From Thermomicrobiales bacterium (lineage in GTDB: Bacteria > Chloroflexota > Chloroflexia > Thermomicrobiales > UBA6265), in NCBI GenBank assembly GCA_019637585.1, contig JAHBVL010000001.1:1-64000 (forward strand): a stretch of 64,000 bases of DNA. Direction: 5' to 3'. The notes beneath the pieces were generated by a model. That model ran no database searches, was not told the origin of the DNA, and worked only from the letters and a program-made list of their open reading frames with translations. How positions within the stretch are numbered: position 1 is the stretch's first letter; every line of letters starts with the position of its first letter. Both the position numbers and the translations under genes were made by a program. Shown one piece after another: positions 18,201 through 25,511 of this stretch.

Positions 18201-19769
18201 AAGTGAGCCGTCGCACCAGTATTTCAGGACCGAAATCTGACCACCGGCGGCCGGCTCGTCTTCGGGTTGCGAAAAGATCGAGTCTCCACCCTCTTCCTCG
18301 GACGTTTCCTCTTCGGGGAGATCGCTCGATGTTTCTCCCTGGGATTCTGTGTCCTGTTCGGTTTCGGTTGTCTGCGACTCTTCCCCGGTCTGCTCATCCT
18401 GACTCTCGACGCCGGTCGAGTCGGGCTGGCTTTCGGCCCCGCCATCTCCCGCTGCGCCGATGTTGAACCAGACACACGCCTGATATCCGTTCGGGTCGAT
18501 GTAGAGACCTAGCGAGGCAGTTCCATTCTCTATCGCGATTTGGTCGGGTGAGATCTCCTGGTAGCCTCCTCTCGCGCCCGAGCAGAAAACGCGAACGGCG
18601 GCATTAGTGGGGGGAATCGATTCGGCAATGCCGATGGCCACGCCATCGGGAGTGGTGAACTCGGGACCGGTCAGCGTATAGGGCGATCCGCCACTTCCCA
18701 GATCGCCGGCAGGACCACTCACCCGGAATTCGTGGCCATCCGTGGGGCTGCACTGCTGCTCCAACTCCTCCAGGGAAGCTTCCGGAGAAACCTCCGGGGC
18801 ACAGGTGTATTTGACGTTGGTGATGCCCGGCTCGTAGAGATTGATCCAAAGACAGGCGTATTCGCCGGCAGCGCTCGGCGCCCACTGAAATGGCATGCCT
18901 GGTTCGAGCGGCCCGCCGGTGTCGGTTGGGGTGAATGCGCCATCGACGACGACCCCGCACATGGGCCACTGCTGGAACTGGTGGTGATTCGTCGACTCGG
19001 CGGGCAGTTCACGGATGCTGATGGCCTGACCTGCGTAGCCTTCGAAGACGACCCGGCCCTGCTGGTGATCGAGGGTTCCCTGAGCCTGGAATCCTCCCTC
19101 CACGACAAATCCAATGTCTGGTGTGCCGGTGGAGCACTGCTCGTGAAATCCACCTTCGAGGAAACTCTGGACGATGTCGTCGAGGATCTCCGTGCCGACG
19201 CAGGAGATCTTGTCGATCGTCAGTCCGGACGACTGTCCACCACCGGAGGCGTTGAACCAGGTGCAGGTCACCTGAGCATAGTCGAGCAGCGCCGGGTCTC
19301 CGATGCTGATGACCCCGCCAGACGCCGGCTGATAGCTTTCGATATCGGATGCGCCACTCGCGGAGGCGGAGTAATAGCAGTGGACCCAGGGGTCGGACTG
19401 ACCTTCCGGCATCACCTCGCTCACACTGAACCCGACCCCACCCGGGATGTCCGACCACCCGGTGAAACCATTGCCGTCAGTGGTCGCGGCGTTGAAATAG
19501 TTGCCATCGAACGTCTGAATCTGGAATTCCCAGCCGCCGCCCGGGGAGGCGCAGTCGCCAAACGCCTGGCCGGCCGAAACCGAGCCCGGATCGTAGCCGG
19601 GCGGACAGAGGAGTTTGGTGACCTGGAATGTCAGATTGCCGGGCTGGGATGCCGCAGGTGGGGGAGGAATTGAGGGAACGAGGGCCAGAATCAGCGTGAG
19701 AAGGATACCCAGCATCACGATCCGGCGAGAGAGGAATCCAGACAATGGGCTACGTGCGGACACTATCAT
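15258..19769 (-). CDS. giant secreted surface protein with repeated Cys domains
   Basis: 1503 residues. GGAGG lies three bases before ATG 19769 and nine before GTG 19763, so the GTG may be the true start. A signal peptide (LGILLTLILALVPSIPPPPAAS, then Gln) leads to a series of ~100-130-residue domains. Many begin with KxxCPPG or KYWCDG and end with a CYWFNA/CTWFNA-type Cys-x-Trp-Phe motif, suggesting prealbumin-like or SpaA-like sandwiches closed by a disulfide. Acidic Glu/Ser/Thr-rich linkers separate them. Two domains near residues 505-820 are near-identical. A TPTPTPTATPTTTP stalk lies near 1200, followed by two or three more domains. No sortase motif or C-terminal membrane anchor is visible. 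A structural surface or adhesive role is inferred. Confidence 0.8.
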   Translation of the reverse strand: MIVSARSPLSGFLSRRIVMLGILLTLILALVPSIPPPPAASQPGNLTFQVTKLLCPPGYDPGSVSAGQAFGDCASPGGGWEFQIQTFDGNYFNAATTDGNGFTGWSDIPGGVGFSVSEVMPEGQSDPWVHCYYSASASGASDIESYQPASGGVISIGDPALLDYAQVTCTWFNASGGGQSSGLTIDKISCVGTEILDDIVQSFLEGGFHEQCSTGTPDIGFVVEGGFQAQGTLDHQQGRVVFEGYAGQAISIRELPAESTNHHQFQQWPMCGVVVDGAFTPTDTGGPLEPGMPFQWAPSAAGEYACLWINLYEPGITNVKYTCAPEVSPEASLEELEQQCSPTDGHEFRVSGPAGDLGSGGSPYTLTGPEFTTPDGVAIGIAESIPPTNAAVRVFCSGARGGYQEISPDQIAIENGTASLGLYIDPNGYQACVWFNIGAAGDGGAESQPDSTGVESQDEQTGEESQTTETEQDTESQGETSSDLPEEETSEEEGGDSIFSQPEDEPAAGGQISVLKYWCDGSLPAAGAGYQEWANAGCVQGSQSAVFYTASDDGSVSEQASTDAAGAAIVDFGPGLIRLYEVAVPGYRAAFAYCGSQATLLYSEADQGHLAASDPVTPGIELGDLSAYPEVTCYWFNAADESAPPAEDAEEIEGETESEDETASDLPGEEASDQEGEDSVLSQESDDESGAVGQISVLKYWCDGSLPAAGAGYQDWANAGCTQGSQSAVFYTASDDGFVSEQAPTDSSGAAIVDFGPGLIRLYEVAVPDYRAAFAYCGSQTTLLYSETEQGHLAASDPATPGIELGDLSAYPEVICYWFNAAEEPAQSAGEGSESESQEAEEGEESSVPEESGEISLPGAIPGFAGPTLAGLAPEDENAVSAVAIFEFRCPPGLPVPDGVGRDYFQLNCPAFVAFPPTTFKVEQGGQVVAEAELEGGFMFTTGVPPSASVIRREQKPFFAAPRVFCSQTTFTDGVSSTSPMTEVPIENWAFAITPVPGGIVQCHWFDRPEAEPSTDPVRVLIHARVCTTAQLEAILEDANNQTSMEPLVIQLLDQCKRREGLSFRITGGTGIAETIDTNEISLVEVSNLARGLIRVEFLPPAGIEKGFTLCASKPTGTSIQFAEFLFTSRDFDRDDSLFYNLVGGFSLECIWVAADPTEPTPTPTPTATPTTTPTATATPTVTPVPPQAPPPPPPPAQPTPTPTRTGSIFQPSGPTPTRAPGNIFGAGGPSPTPTVAGVTTLAVQPGIQPPGAAVISTPATGQSQTAVLILSIANCDAGYDVYAEDADPAEDCEEPGDDLEFTLGGPEPGTERTGVSGAIAEGSITFAPLEAGNYLLGMRLPQATDTAFISGCSSNRRAIFADNPFAPFAYASPSGQIGVSLVAGETLECSWYNVPTPLVTVLAFDCPGGQINVATCKPSVDGLTITFASVDPFGIDYSVTTDTDGVAHADLRPDTYEMEELPASVCFVDSKGFDQAGNLVVEEGTPIEVSIFTCGLQPLPGN
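17304..18240. repeat. 549-bp tandem duplication inside the giant surface gene
   Basis: The segments ~17304-17690 and ~17853-18240 are near-identical at DNA level at a constant offset of 549 bp (183 codons). Each encodes one KYWCDGSLPAAGAGYQ...CYWFNA domain. The acidic linkers between them have diverged more than the domains. The offset is a multiple of three, so the frame is kept. Confidence 0.88.
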
Positions 19770-20120
19770 CTACCTCCTGGCGCATGCGCTGAGGATGTGC
19801 CACCAGTCTGCTCCGCGCGCGGAAGCACCTCAATTCGATTCCGAGACTCCTGCACCATCTTACATGAGCATTTCGGGAAATGGGGAATGAGGAATGGGGA
19901 AACAAGAAATGGCGAACGAGATGAACACCACCGGTTGAAACCGGTGGCTAACACGCCTCATCCGTTGTGAATCTGCCCGACGCCGGAATCAAAAGCCATG
20001 TCTGATGGATCGAAGTCCGTCCCGTGGTGACACCCAGCGATGACCAACCAGTCTCGTCACCACCAATGAGGAGTCTTAGACTAGCCGTTGGCTTCAGCCA
20101 TCGGACTACGGACTACGAAG
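19770..20120. other. intergenic gap with palindromic repeats
   Basis: No gene. It holds a degenerate GGGGAAT/GAGGAAT run near 19882-19905, a perfect small palindrome CCACCGGTTGAAACCGGTGG at ~19928-19947, and the phrase GCCGTTGGCTTCAGCCATCG at ~20084. The last two recur in the gap at 42566-42992, so they are dispersed intergenic repeat units. Confidence 0.7.
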
Positions 20121-21242
20121 TCACGACACCCGATACCGCTCCACCACCTCATCGTCGATTTCGATGCCAAGACCAGGGCCGGTGGGAACGGAAACGTAGC
20201 CGTCCGTCAGTGGGAAGCGTTCGTGCGTGAGCTCCTGGTTGAGGGCGGTTTCCTGAACGCAGTATTCGAAGAGGTTCGAGCGAGGGACGGCGGCGAGGAA
20301 GTGGAGCGAGGCGGCTTTGATGATGCCGGTGCTCCAGGAATGGGTGACGATCTCTTTGTCGTGCATGGAAGCCAGCTGGGCGATGCGCAGGCATTCCGAG
20401 ATGCCGCCGGCCCGGGTGACGTCGGGTTGGACGACATCGACCCTGCCCCGTTCGATCAGATCGCGGAATCCCCAGCGAGTGACGTCTTCTTCCCCGGCGG
20501 CGATACGCGTTTCGACGGTGTCGGCGAGTTTGGCGTACGACTCGATGTCGTCGGGATAGAAAGGTTCCTCGACCCAGTAGGGGTTGTATGCCTCGAACCG
20601 GCGTACCTGGCGAATGGCATGGTCCGCCTGCGACCAACCGTTGCCGATGTCGAACATGAGATCGATATCGTCGCCGGCTGCCTTCCGGGCGGCGGCGGCC
20701 AGCGCGACGTCGAGTTCCGCGTCTTTTCCGAACGGCCCCCATCCGAGTTTGATCGCCGTGAAGCCCTGCGCCGCAAGACCGGTCACGACCCGTTCCGTTT
20801 CGGCGACCGTGTCCGGCATGAGTGTGCTGGCATAGCAGCGAAAGGAGGTGCGATGCGGTCCACCGAGGAGCTGATAGACCGGCAAGCCGAGCGCTTTGCC
20901 CTTGATGTCCCAGAGGGCGATATCGATACCAGAGATCGCGTGAACTGCGGCGCCGCGGCGCCCATAGTAGATCGAGCGCTTGAACATCTTTTCCCAGAGC
21001 CGGTCGATCTCCAGTGGATTCTCACCGATCAACAATCCGCCGAGTCCAGCGGCGTTGGCGTGGGACGCGGGAGCGTCGATGATCGCCTTGATCACATTCG
21101 GCTGGGAGTCGACTTCGCCGATGCCGGTGATCCCCTCGTCCGTGTGGACGCGGACGAGCAGCGCGTCCTGCGACCCATCCGCGATGGCGGCGTCGACCCC
21201 GGGCTGGCGGAGGACGATGGCTTCGACGTTGGTGATCTTCAT
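20121..21242 (-). CDS. mandelate racemase/muconate lactonizing family enzyme
   Basis: A 373-residue enolase-superfamily enzyme with a complete active site by motif. The general base Lys is in AIKLGWG (K165). The metal ligands are in MFDIGNGW (D198), YWVEEPF (~E225) and AAGEED (E251). His is in THSWSTG (H301) and Glu in NLFEYC (E326). The Lys/His pair and the HSW motif point to acid-sugar dehydratases, but the substrate is not determined. With the IlvD/Edd enzyme at 2354 it would suit sugar-acid catabolism, though the genes are 16 kb apart. The start ATG 21242 is conserved-looking (MKITNVEAIVLR). Confidence 0.88.
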   Translation of the reverse strand: MKITNVEAIVLRQPGVDAAIADGSQDALLVRVHTDEGITGIGEVDSQPNVIKAIIDAPASHANAAGLGGLLIGENPLEIDRLWEKMFKRSIYYGRRGAAVHAISGIDIALWDIKGKALGLPVYQLLGGPHRTSFRCYASTLMPDTVAETERVVTGLAAQGFTAIKLGWGPFGKDAELDVALAAAARKAAGDDIDLMFDIGNGWSQADHAIRQVRRFEAYNPYWVEEPFYPDDIESYAKLADTVETRIAAGEEDVTRWGFRDLIERGRVDVVQPDVTRAGGISECLRIAQLASMHDKEIVTHSWSTGIIKAASLHFLAAVPRSNLFEYCVQETALNQELTHERFPLTDGYVSVPTGPGLGIEIDDEVVERYRVS

Positions 21243-21343
21243 GCGTGATGGACTCCTGTCAACGGTTGAGACGATGTGACTGCCTTACTTCGCCGAACGG
21301 CGTGACGGCCACATCAGCAGCAAGCAATCAGCATTCTATTCCC

Positions 21344-21375
21344 AATAAAGAGACCGGGCTCATCGACCGGTCTCC
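21344..21375 (-). terminator. possible terminator after the DUF4352-like gene
   Basis: On the - strand GAGACCGG pairs with CCGGTCTC across a nine-base loop and is followed by TTTATT. It lies ~30 bases past the stop of the gene at 21406. The T run is imperfect, so this is a moderate call. Confidence 0.5.
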
Positions 21376-21405
21376 CGTTGATTGGACGCGTGTCAGAACG
21401 CCTGC

Positions 21406-22788
21406 TTACAGGTTGTTCAGTTGGTCGATCTCGTTCGGGCAGGCGGTTTCCAACTGCTCCAAGAGGACCGACGCTTCGCCCTCTCCCTCGAACGCAGCCA
21501 TGGCCGTTTCGGCCATGTCGATCGCCACCTGGGCTGAAGCGGGATCGTTGTTCTCGAGTGCAATAGCGATCTGCTCCGTCGCATCGGCCAGAACTTCGAA
21601 GAACTGGTCCGCGAAGAAGGTGTTCAAGGCAACAGCTGCGACCGGTGGATTGCTGTCCCTGGTCTCCTGGGCCAGCGTTTCGAATTGAGCGGAGGCTTCG
21701 CGCAGGGCCACCGGATCGAGATCCGCGGGTTCGACGTCCTCGAAGGTGGCGATGAGTGCGTTCGCCGAGAGGAGCCGCGTCAGCAGGCCGGAGCCCCAGG
21801 CCACGAGCCCCTCACAGTCCGGACTGCTGGGAACCGGCACAGCGGTCGGCTGTGCGGCGAGTGCCGGAGCGCCGAGTGCGAGGTCGGCCACCACACTGCT
21901 GCGCGAATAACCATCGCCATAGACGATCTGGACGATGGGGATTCCCTCCAACACCTGGAAGTAGACAAGTCCGCGCTGCTCTTCACCTGGCGCAAGATCG
22001 AGATAGTCGAAACTGACCAGTCCAGGATCAGTCGTCGTCACCCATGGTTGATCGAGGAGAAATCCCAGGTCGTCGGTCGCGTAGAAGCTCGACGGCGAGG
22101 TCGACAGGGTGCTGTTGCTCAGATTGGCGACAGTCACATCCACGGCCACGTAGCGGGAGCCTCGCGGCGGCGCCGAGTAGTCGTCATAGGCATCGAATGG
22201 ATCGCCCACGCCATTGATGGTCACCCGCGCAATCTCGGAGCCGGACGAACCAACAATGCTCACCGGCGTTCCCGCGGCCACCTGCTCGGTGCGAAGATCG
22301 GCGATGGTCGTGGTGACATCGAAGTTGGGCGAAAAGAGGATGCGGCTTATCGAGGTGCCGGAAAACGCCTCGAAGACGACCAGACCACTGGCCTCCGTAC
22401 CCGGCGCCAGCGCATCCGTGTACTCGAGCAGGGTTGCCGTCGATTCCGAATTGAGCGACATGGATGAACCGTTAGACACGAATCCGTCCGAGTCGACCAT
22501 GACGAGGTCATAGGGATCGACTTCGATCGGCCGCTGCGATCCATTCGCCACGGTGAGATCGATCGCCACGTAGTGATAGCCGCGCTGCGGTTCGTAGTAG
22601 GTGTCGAACTCCTCGAACGGATCGACCACCTCGTTGATCGTGATCGTGCCGATCTGGTTGCCGTCGACACTATAGAAAGGCACTGGCGAACCAATAGCGC
22701 CCGCGGTTTGGGCCACAACCGGAACCGGCAAGGACATCGAACCGAAAAGCGCTACCATCAGCGCCGTCACCAGGAATTTCCTCATCAT
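21406..22788 (-). CDS. secreted protein with two DUF4352-like domains
   Basis: 460 residues from ATG 22788, with GAGG eight bases upstream; a longer open frame to 22971 lacks support. A signal peptide (MMRKFLVTALMVALFGSM..., cleavage PVVA before Gln) precedes two ~120-residue repeats with the same plan: ITINEVVDPFEEFDTYYEPQRGY and VTINGVGDPFDAYDDYSAPPRG, then YVAIDLTV or YVAVDVTV. This is the pattern of DUF4352/telomeric-repeat-binding-factor-like immunoglobulin domains found in secreted Gram-positive proteins. The C-terminal ~140 residues are Ala-rich and probably helical, with two cysteines. Role unknown, probably extracellular. Confidence 0.75.
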   Translation of the reverse strand: MMRKFLVTALMVALFGSMSLPVPVVAQTAGAIGSPVPFYSVDGNQIGTITINEVVDPFEEFDTYYEPQRGYHYVAIDLTVANGSQRPIEVDPYDLVMVDSDGFVSNGSSMSLNSESTATLLEYTDALAPGTEASGLVVFEAFSGTSISRILFSPNFDVTTTIADLRTEQVAAGTPVSIVGSSGSEIARVTINGVGDPFDAYDDYSAPPRGSRYVAVDVTVANLSNSTLSTSPSSFYATDDLGFLLDQPWVTTTDPGLVSFDYLDLAPGEEQRGLVYFQVLEGIPIVQIVYGDGYSRSSVVADLALGAPALAAQPTAVPVPSSPDCEGLVAWGSGLLTRLLSANALIATFEDVEPADLDPVALREASAQFETLAQETRDSNPPVAAVALNTFFADQFFEVLADATEQIAIALENNDPASAQVAIDMAETAMAAFEGEGEASVLLEQLETACPNEIDQLNNL

Positions 22789-22992
22789 CCCATCGTCCTC
22801 CCACATTTCGAGGATCGGTGCAGAAGCTGCACCTACTATCACCAACCCTACACGTGTGTAGCCACGGAACGCAATACGCGCGCACACCAATTCCTCTGTC
22901 GATGCCACACAGGTTTGCAGAGGTTCTGGGGCTTCGGCATGCCGGAAATCGTCCTCATTGTGGCTATCCACTGTGGAAGGGGGTGATCAACG

Positions 22993-23190
22993 ATGAGCGA
23001 GCATTCCGCCGGACTGGCGGACGATATCGACGCATTGCGGTCGGTGCTGAGCAGACTGCTCCGGGAGGAGCGAGACCTTAACCGGCTCGTGACCGGCGCT
23101 GCACGGTTGACGACGTCGATCGTGCAGGCAGAGCGCCTGCGCCATCAGGTGACGAGTGACCACCAGGAGGAGGAAGGGACGTATCCATAA
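22993..23190 (+). CDS. small hypothetical protein at the head of the phage-like genes
   Basis: 65 residues, helical and charged (GLADDIDALRSVLSRLLREERDLNRLV), with GGGGGTG just upstream of the ATG. It has no known motif. It sits 18 bases before an XhlA-like gene and shares its strand, so it is probably the first gene of the terminase operon. A small-terminase role is conceivable from its position but not supported by a helix-turn-helix. Confidence 0.55.
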   Translation: MSEHSAGLADDIDALRSVLSRLLREERDLNRLVTGAARLTTSIVQAERLRHQVTSDHQEEEGTYP

Positions 23191-23208
23191 GCCCAAGGGG
23201 GAAACACC

Positions 23209-23406
23209 ATGGAATGTGCTGAACAGACGGGGGCAAGAACCGAAGTCGAACTCGGTCCCGGTACGGTCTACGAAGTCGTGACCAGAAACATGGTCAACAG
23301 TCTCTCAGACGATGTTCGGGAGATCCGCAACCGGATCAACGGGCTCTTCTGGCTGCTGGCCGGCACCGTTGCGGTCGATCTGGTGATGAAAGCGCTGTCG
23401 TTGTGA
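23209..23406 (+). CDS. XhlA-like small membrane protein
   Basis: 65 residues: an amphipathic or coiled segment (NMVNSLSDDVREIRNRING) followed by one membrane helix (LFWLLAGTVAVDLVMKALSL) at the C terminus. That layout is typical of haemolysin XhlA/phage holin-associated proteins. It lies only six bases before the large-terminase gene, so co-expression is likely. Assignment is by architecture and context only. Confidence 0.5.
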   Translation: MECAEQTGARTEVELGPGTVYEVVTRNMVNSLSDDVREIRNRINGLFWLLAGTVAVDLVMKALSL

Positions 23407-23412
23407 GGCGGC

Positions 23413-24915
23413 GTGACGAACCGGATCACCACACCTGACCGCGAACTCCTCACCGCAGCCGGATTCTCCGATCGCTATTTTCCCGATCAGACCCTGCGCG
23501 CGTACCAGACCGCACCAGCGCAAGCGATTCTCGAGAGCGTGCGTCATCAGCGAGGCGAGCAGCACGCGGTGGTTTTCAGCCGCCAGGCAGGCAAAGACGA
23601 GCTGTTGGCCCAGCTGGTGATCCAGCTCCTGGTCGAGCACCGGAAAACGGGAGGCACCATCGTGCTGGCGGCGCCGACCTTTCGTCCGCAGAGTCTGACG
23701 ATGCGCGACCGGGTTCTGGAACGATTGCGCTTCGCCGCCCGACCGATCGCGTTCAAAGCTCGCGAGGGGATGATCCTCGAGGTCGGGAGAGCGTCGGCGC
23801 GGTTTCTTTCCGCATCACCGTTGGCCAACACACGAGGCCAGACGGCGTCTCTCCTGCTGGTGGCCAACGAAGCCCAGGATATCGATCCCGATCAGTGGGA
23901 CGCCGTGTTCGATCCGATGGCAGTCACCACCAACGCCACCACCCTCTTCATGGGGACGGTCTGGAGTCGTCACACGCTGCTGGCCAGGCAGATGCGCTAT
24001 CTCGACCAACTGCAGGATGTGGCCAAAGGGCGAGTCTGGAAAGTCGACTGGACCGTTGTCGCCCAGGTGCTCGAACCCTACGGCGAGCGGGTACGCAACC
24101 GGATTGCCCAACAGGGGCGCGATCATCCCACCATCCGGACAGAGTTCTTCCTGGAAGAGCTCGACGACGCCGGTTCGCTTTTCACCGAATCGCATATCGC
24201 CCGGATGCAGGGAGATCATCCCCGCCAGTACGCAGCCACACCCGGTCATCGCTACGCGCTGCTGGTCGACGTTGCCGGCGAATCGGAAACGCCGCTTTTA
24301 CCCGGCGCTGCGGATCTCACCTCGCGGCGCGACAGCACTGCGCTGACGGTTGTGGAAATCGTTGATCCTCCCAGGGAGAGGGGTGGGTTCGATCATTTCG
24401 GTCTCCAGTGCACCTATCGAGTCGTCGACAGGAAAGCCTGGACCGGGGTGAGTCATCGGTCACTCCACCAGGAACTGGTCGACCTGGCCCGCAGAACCTG
24501 GAAAGCGTCGGTGATGATCGTCGATGCGACAGGCGTGGGGGCTGGGCTGGCGTCCTTTCTCAAAGCAGAGCTCTCGAGGCGAGTCGGTGGCTACGCGCCG
24601 GTCGATGTCGTGCCATTCCACTTCACGGCCCAGAGCAAGAGCCGGCTGGCCTGGGATTTTCTCGGACTGATTGGCAGCGGGCGCTACCAGGAGTATGCCG
24701 ACATCGCGCATCCAGGTTCACCGGAGGCAGCGTTGACGGCGGCGTTCTCGGCGCAGCTGCGATCGATCGAGTACGACGTGGCCAACGCCACGAGCAAGCA
24801 GGTGCGTTGGGGAACGCCAGCGCACCGGGGACATGACGACCTGGTCATGAGCGCCGCAATGACGGCATTGCTCGATGACTATGACTATCGCCCCCGCATC
24901 GCGCGGGGTTCGTAG
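23413..24915 (+). CDS. phage terminase large subunit
   Basis: A 500-residue packaging motor with ATPase and nuclease halves. The ATPase has an adenine/Q region (YQTAPAQ ~31), a Walker A variant FSRQAGKDE (~55-63), Walker B LLLVANEAQD (~147-156, with the terminase-type Glu) and coupling motif TTLFMGT (~176). The nuclease half has an acidic residue in YALLVDVAGE, a second in VMIVDATGVG and a third in HRGHDDLVMSAAM, giving an apparently complete RNaseH-like site. Length is normal. The GTG start at 23413 lies just after the XhlA-like stop. The gene looks intact and functional, which argues against simple prophage decay. Confidence 0.93.
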   Translation: MTNRITTPDRELLTAAGFSDRYFPDQTLRAYQTAPAQAILESVRHQRGEQHAVVFSRQAGKDELLAQLVIQLLVEHRKTGGTIVLAAPTFRPQSLTMRDRVLERLRFAARPIAFKAREGMILEVGRASARFLSASPLANTRGQTASLLLVANEAQDIDPDQWDAVFDPMAVTTNATTLFMGTVWSRHTLLARQMRYLDQLQDVAKGRVWKVDWTVVAQVLEPYGERVRNRIAQQGRDHPTIRTEFFLEELDDAGSLFTESHIARMQGDHPRQYAATPGHRYALLVDVAGESETPLLPGAADLTSRRDSTALTVVEIVDPPRERGGFDHFGLQCTYRVVDRKAWTGVSHRSLHQELVDLARRTWKASVMIVDATGVGAGLASFLKAELSRRVGGYAPVDVVPFHFTAQSKSRLAWDFLGLIGSGRYQEYADIAHPGSPEAALTAAFSAQLRSIEYDVANATSKQVRWGTPAHRGHDDLVMSAAMTALLDDYDYRPRIARGS

Positions 24916-24929
24916 AGGAGCGCTATCTA

Positions 24930-25259
24930 ATGGAAGATGCCCTGATCGAACACCAGGCCGGCGACCCGGTCGACGCGGAAGAACTGTCGGTCGTGCGCGA
25001 GCTAGCTCGCAAAGCCTACGCCGATGCCATCCCCGAGCTGATCGACGGCGGCAGCGTGGCCGAGATCATGGGATCGGTCGAGGACGCCCGGGCCGCCTAT
25101 GCCCGGGTCCTCGCCGAGGTGAAGACCCAGCAGGCCAGTCAGCAGTCGCGGCCGCCAATCGTGCCGGCAGGCGGGTTGGCGCAGGCAATCGTCGATGTCG
25201 ATCGCCTGCCGGCGTCGGAGAAGCTACGGATTGGCGTCGAAGCGGCGAAGAGGCGGTAG
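24930..25259 (+). CDS. hypothetical phage-module protein
   Basis: 109 residues from ATG 24930 with TAGAGGAG upstream, 14 bases after the terminase stop. Acidic and helical (EELSVVRELARKAYADAIPELIDGG, VEDARAAYARVLAEVKTQ). It could be a scaffold or head-assembly accessory by position, but no motif is recognisable. The gene ends right against the heptamer arrays. Confidence 0.6.
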   Translation: MEDALIEHQAGDPVDAEELSVVRELARKAYADAIPELIDGGSVAEIMGSVEDARAAYARVLAEVKTQQASQQSRPPIVPAGGLAQAIVDVDRLPASEKLRIGVEAAKRR

Positions 25260-25268
25260 TGCTCAGCG

Positions 25269-25368
25269 GGCAGTCGGCAGTCGGCAGTCGGCAGTCGGCA
25301 GTCGGCAGTCGGCAGTCGGCAGTCGGCAGTCAGCAGTCAGCAGTCAGCAGTCAGCAGTCAGCAGTCAG
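25269..25368. repeat. 7-bp tandem array (GGCAGTC then AGCAGTC)
   Basis: About nine copies of GGCAGTC pass directly into about five copies of the one-base variant AGCAGTC. The array begins ten bases after the stop of the preceding gene. There are no spacers and no open frame of interest. Confidence 0.95.
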
Positions 25369-25425
25369 ATTGTAGTTTGCCGGTCGGATGTCAACCGCGG
25401 GTACACTCTCGCCCCCCGGTTGTGC

Positions 25426-25508
25426 ATGCTCGATGCTCGATGCTCGATGCTCGATGCTCGATGCACTATGCACTATGCACTATGCACTATGCACTATGCA
25501 CTATGCAC
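25426..25508. repeat. 7-bp tandem array (ATGCTCG then ATGCACT)
   Basis: About five copies of ATGCTCG switch to about six to seven copies of ATGCACT. The array ends only a few bases from the stop codon of the - strand BNR gene. Together with the preceding array it fills nearly the whole intergenic gap. Confidence 0.95.
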
Positions 25509-25511
25509 ACG

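Noticed and set aside
25260-25510. Possible CRISPR array
   Set aside because: The repeats are 7 bp, directly tandem and without spacers; no cas gene is nearby.
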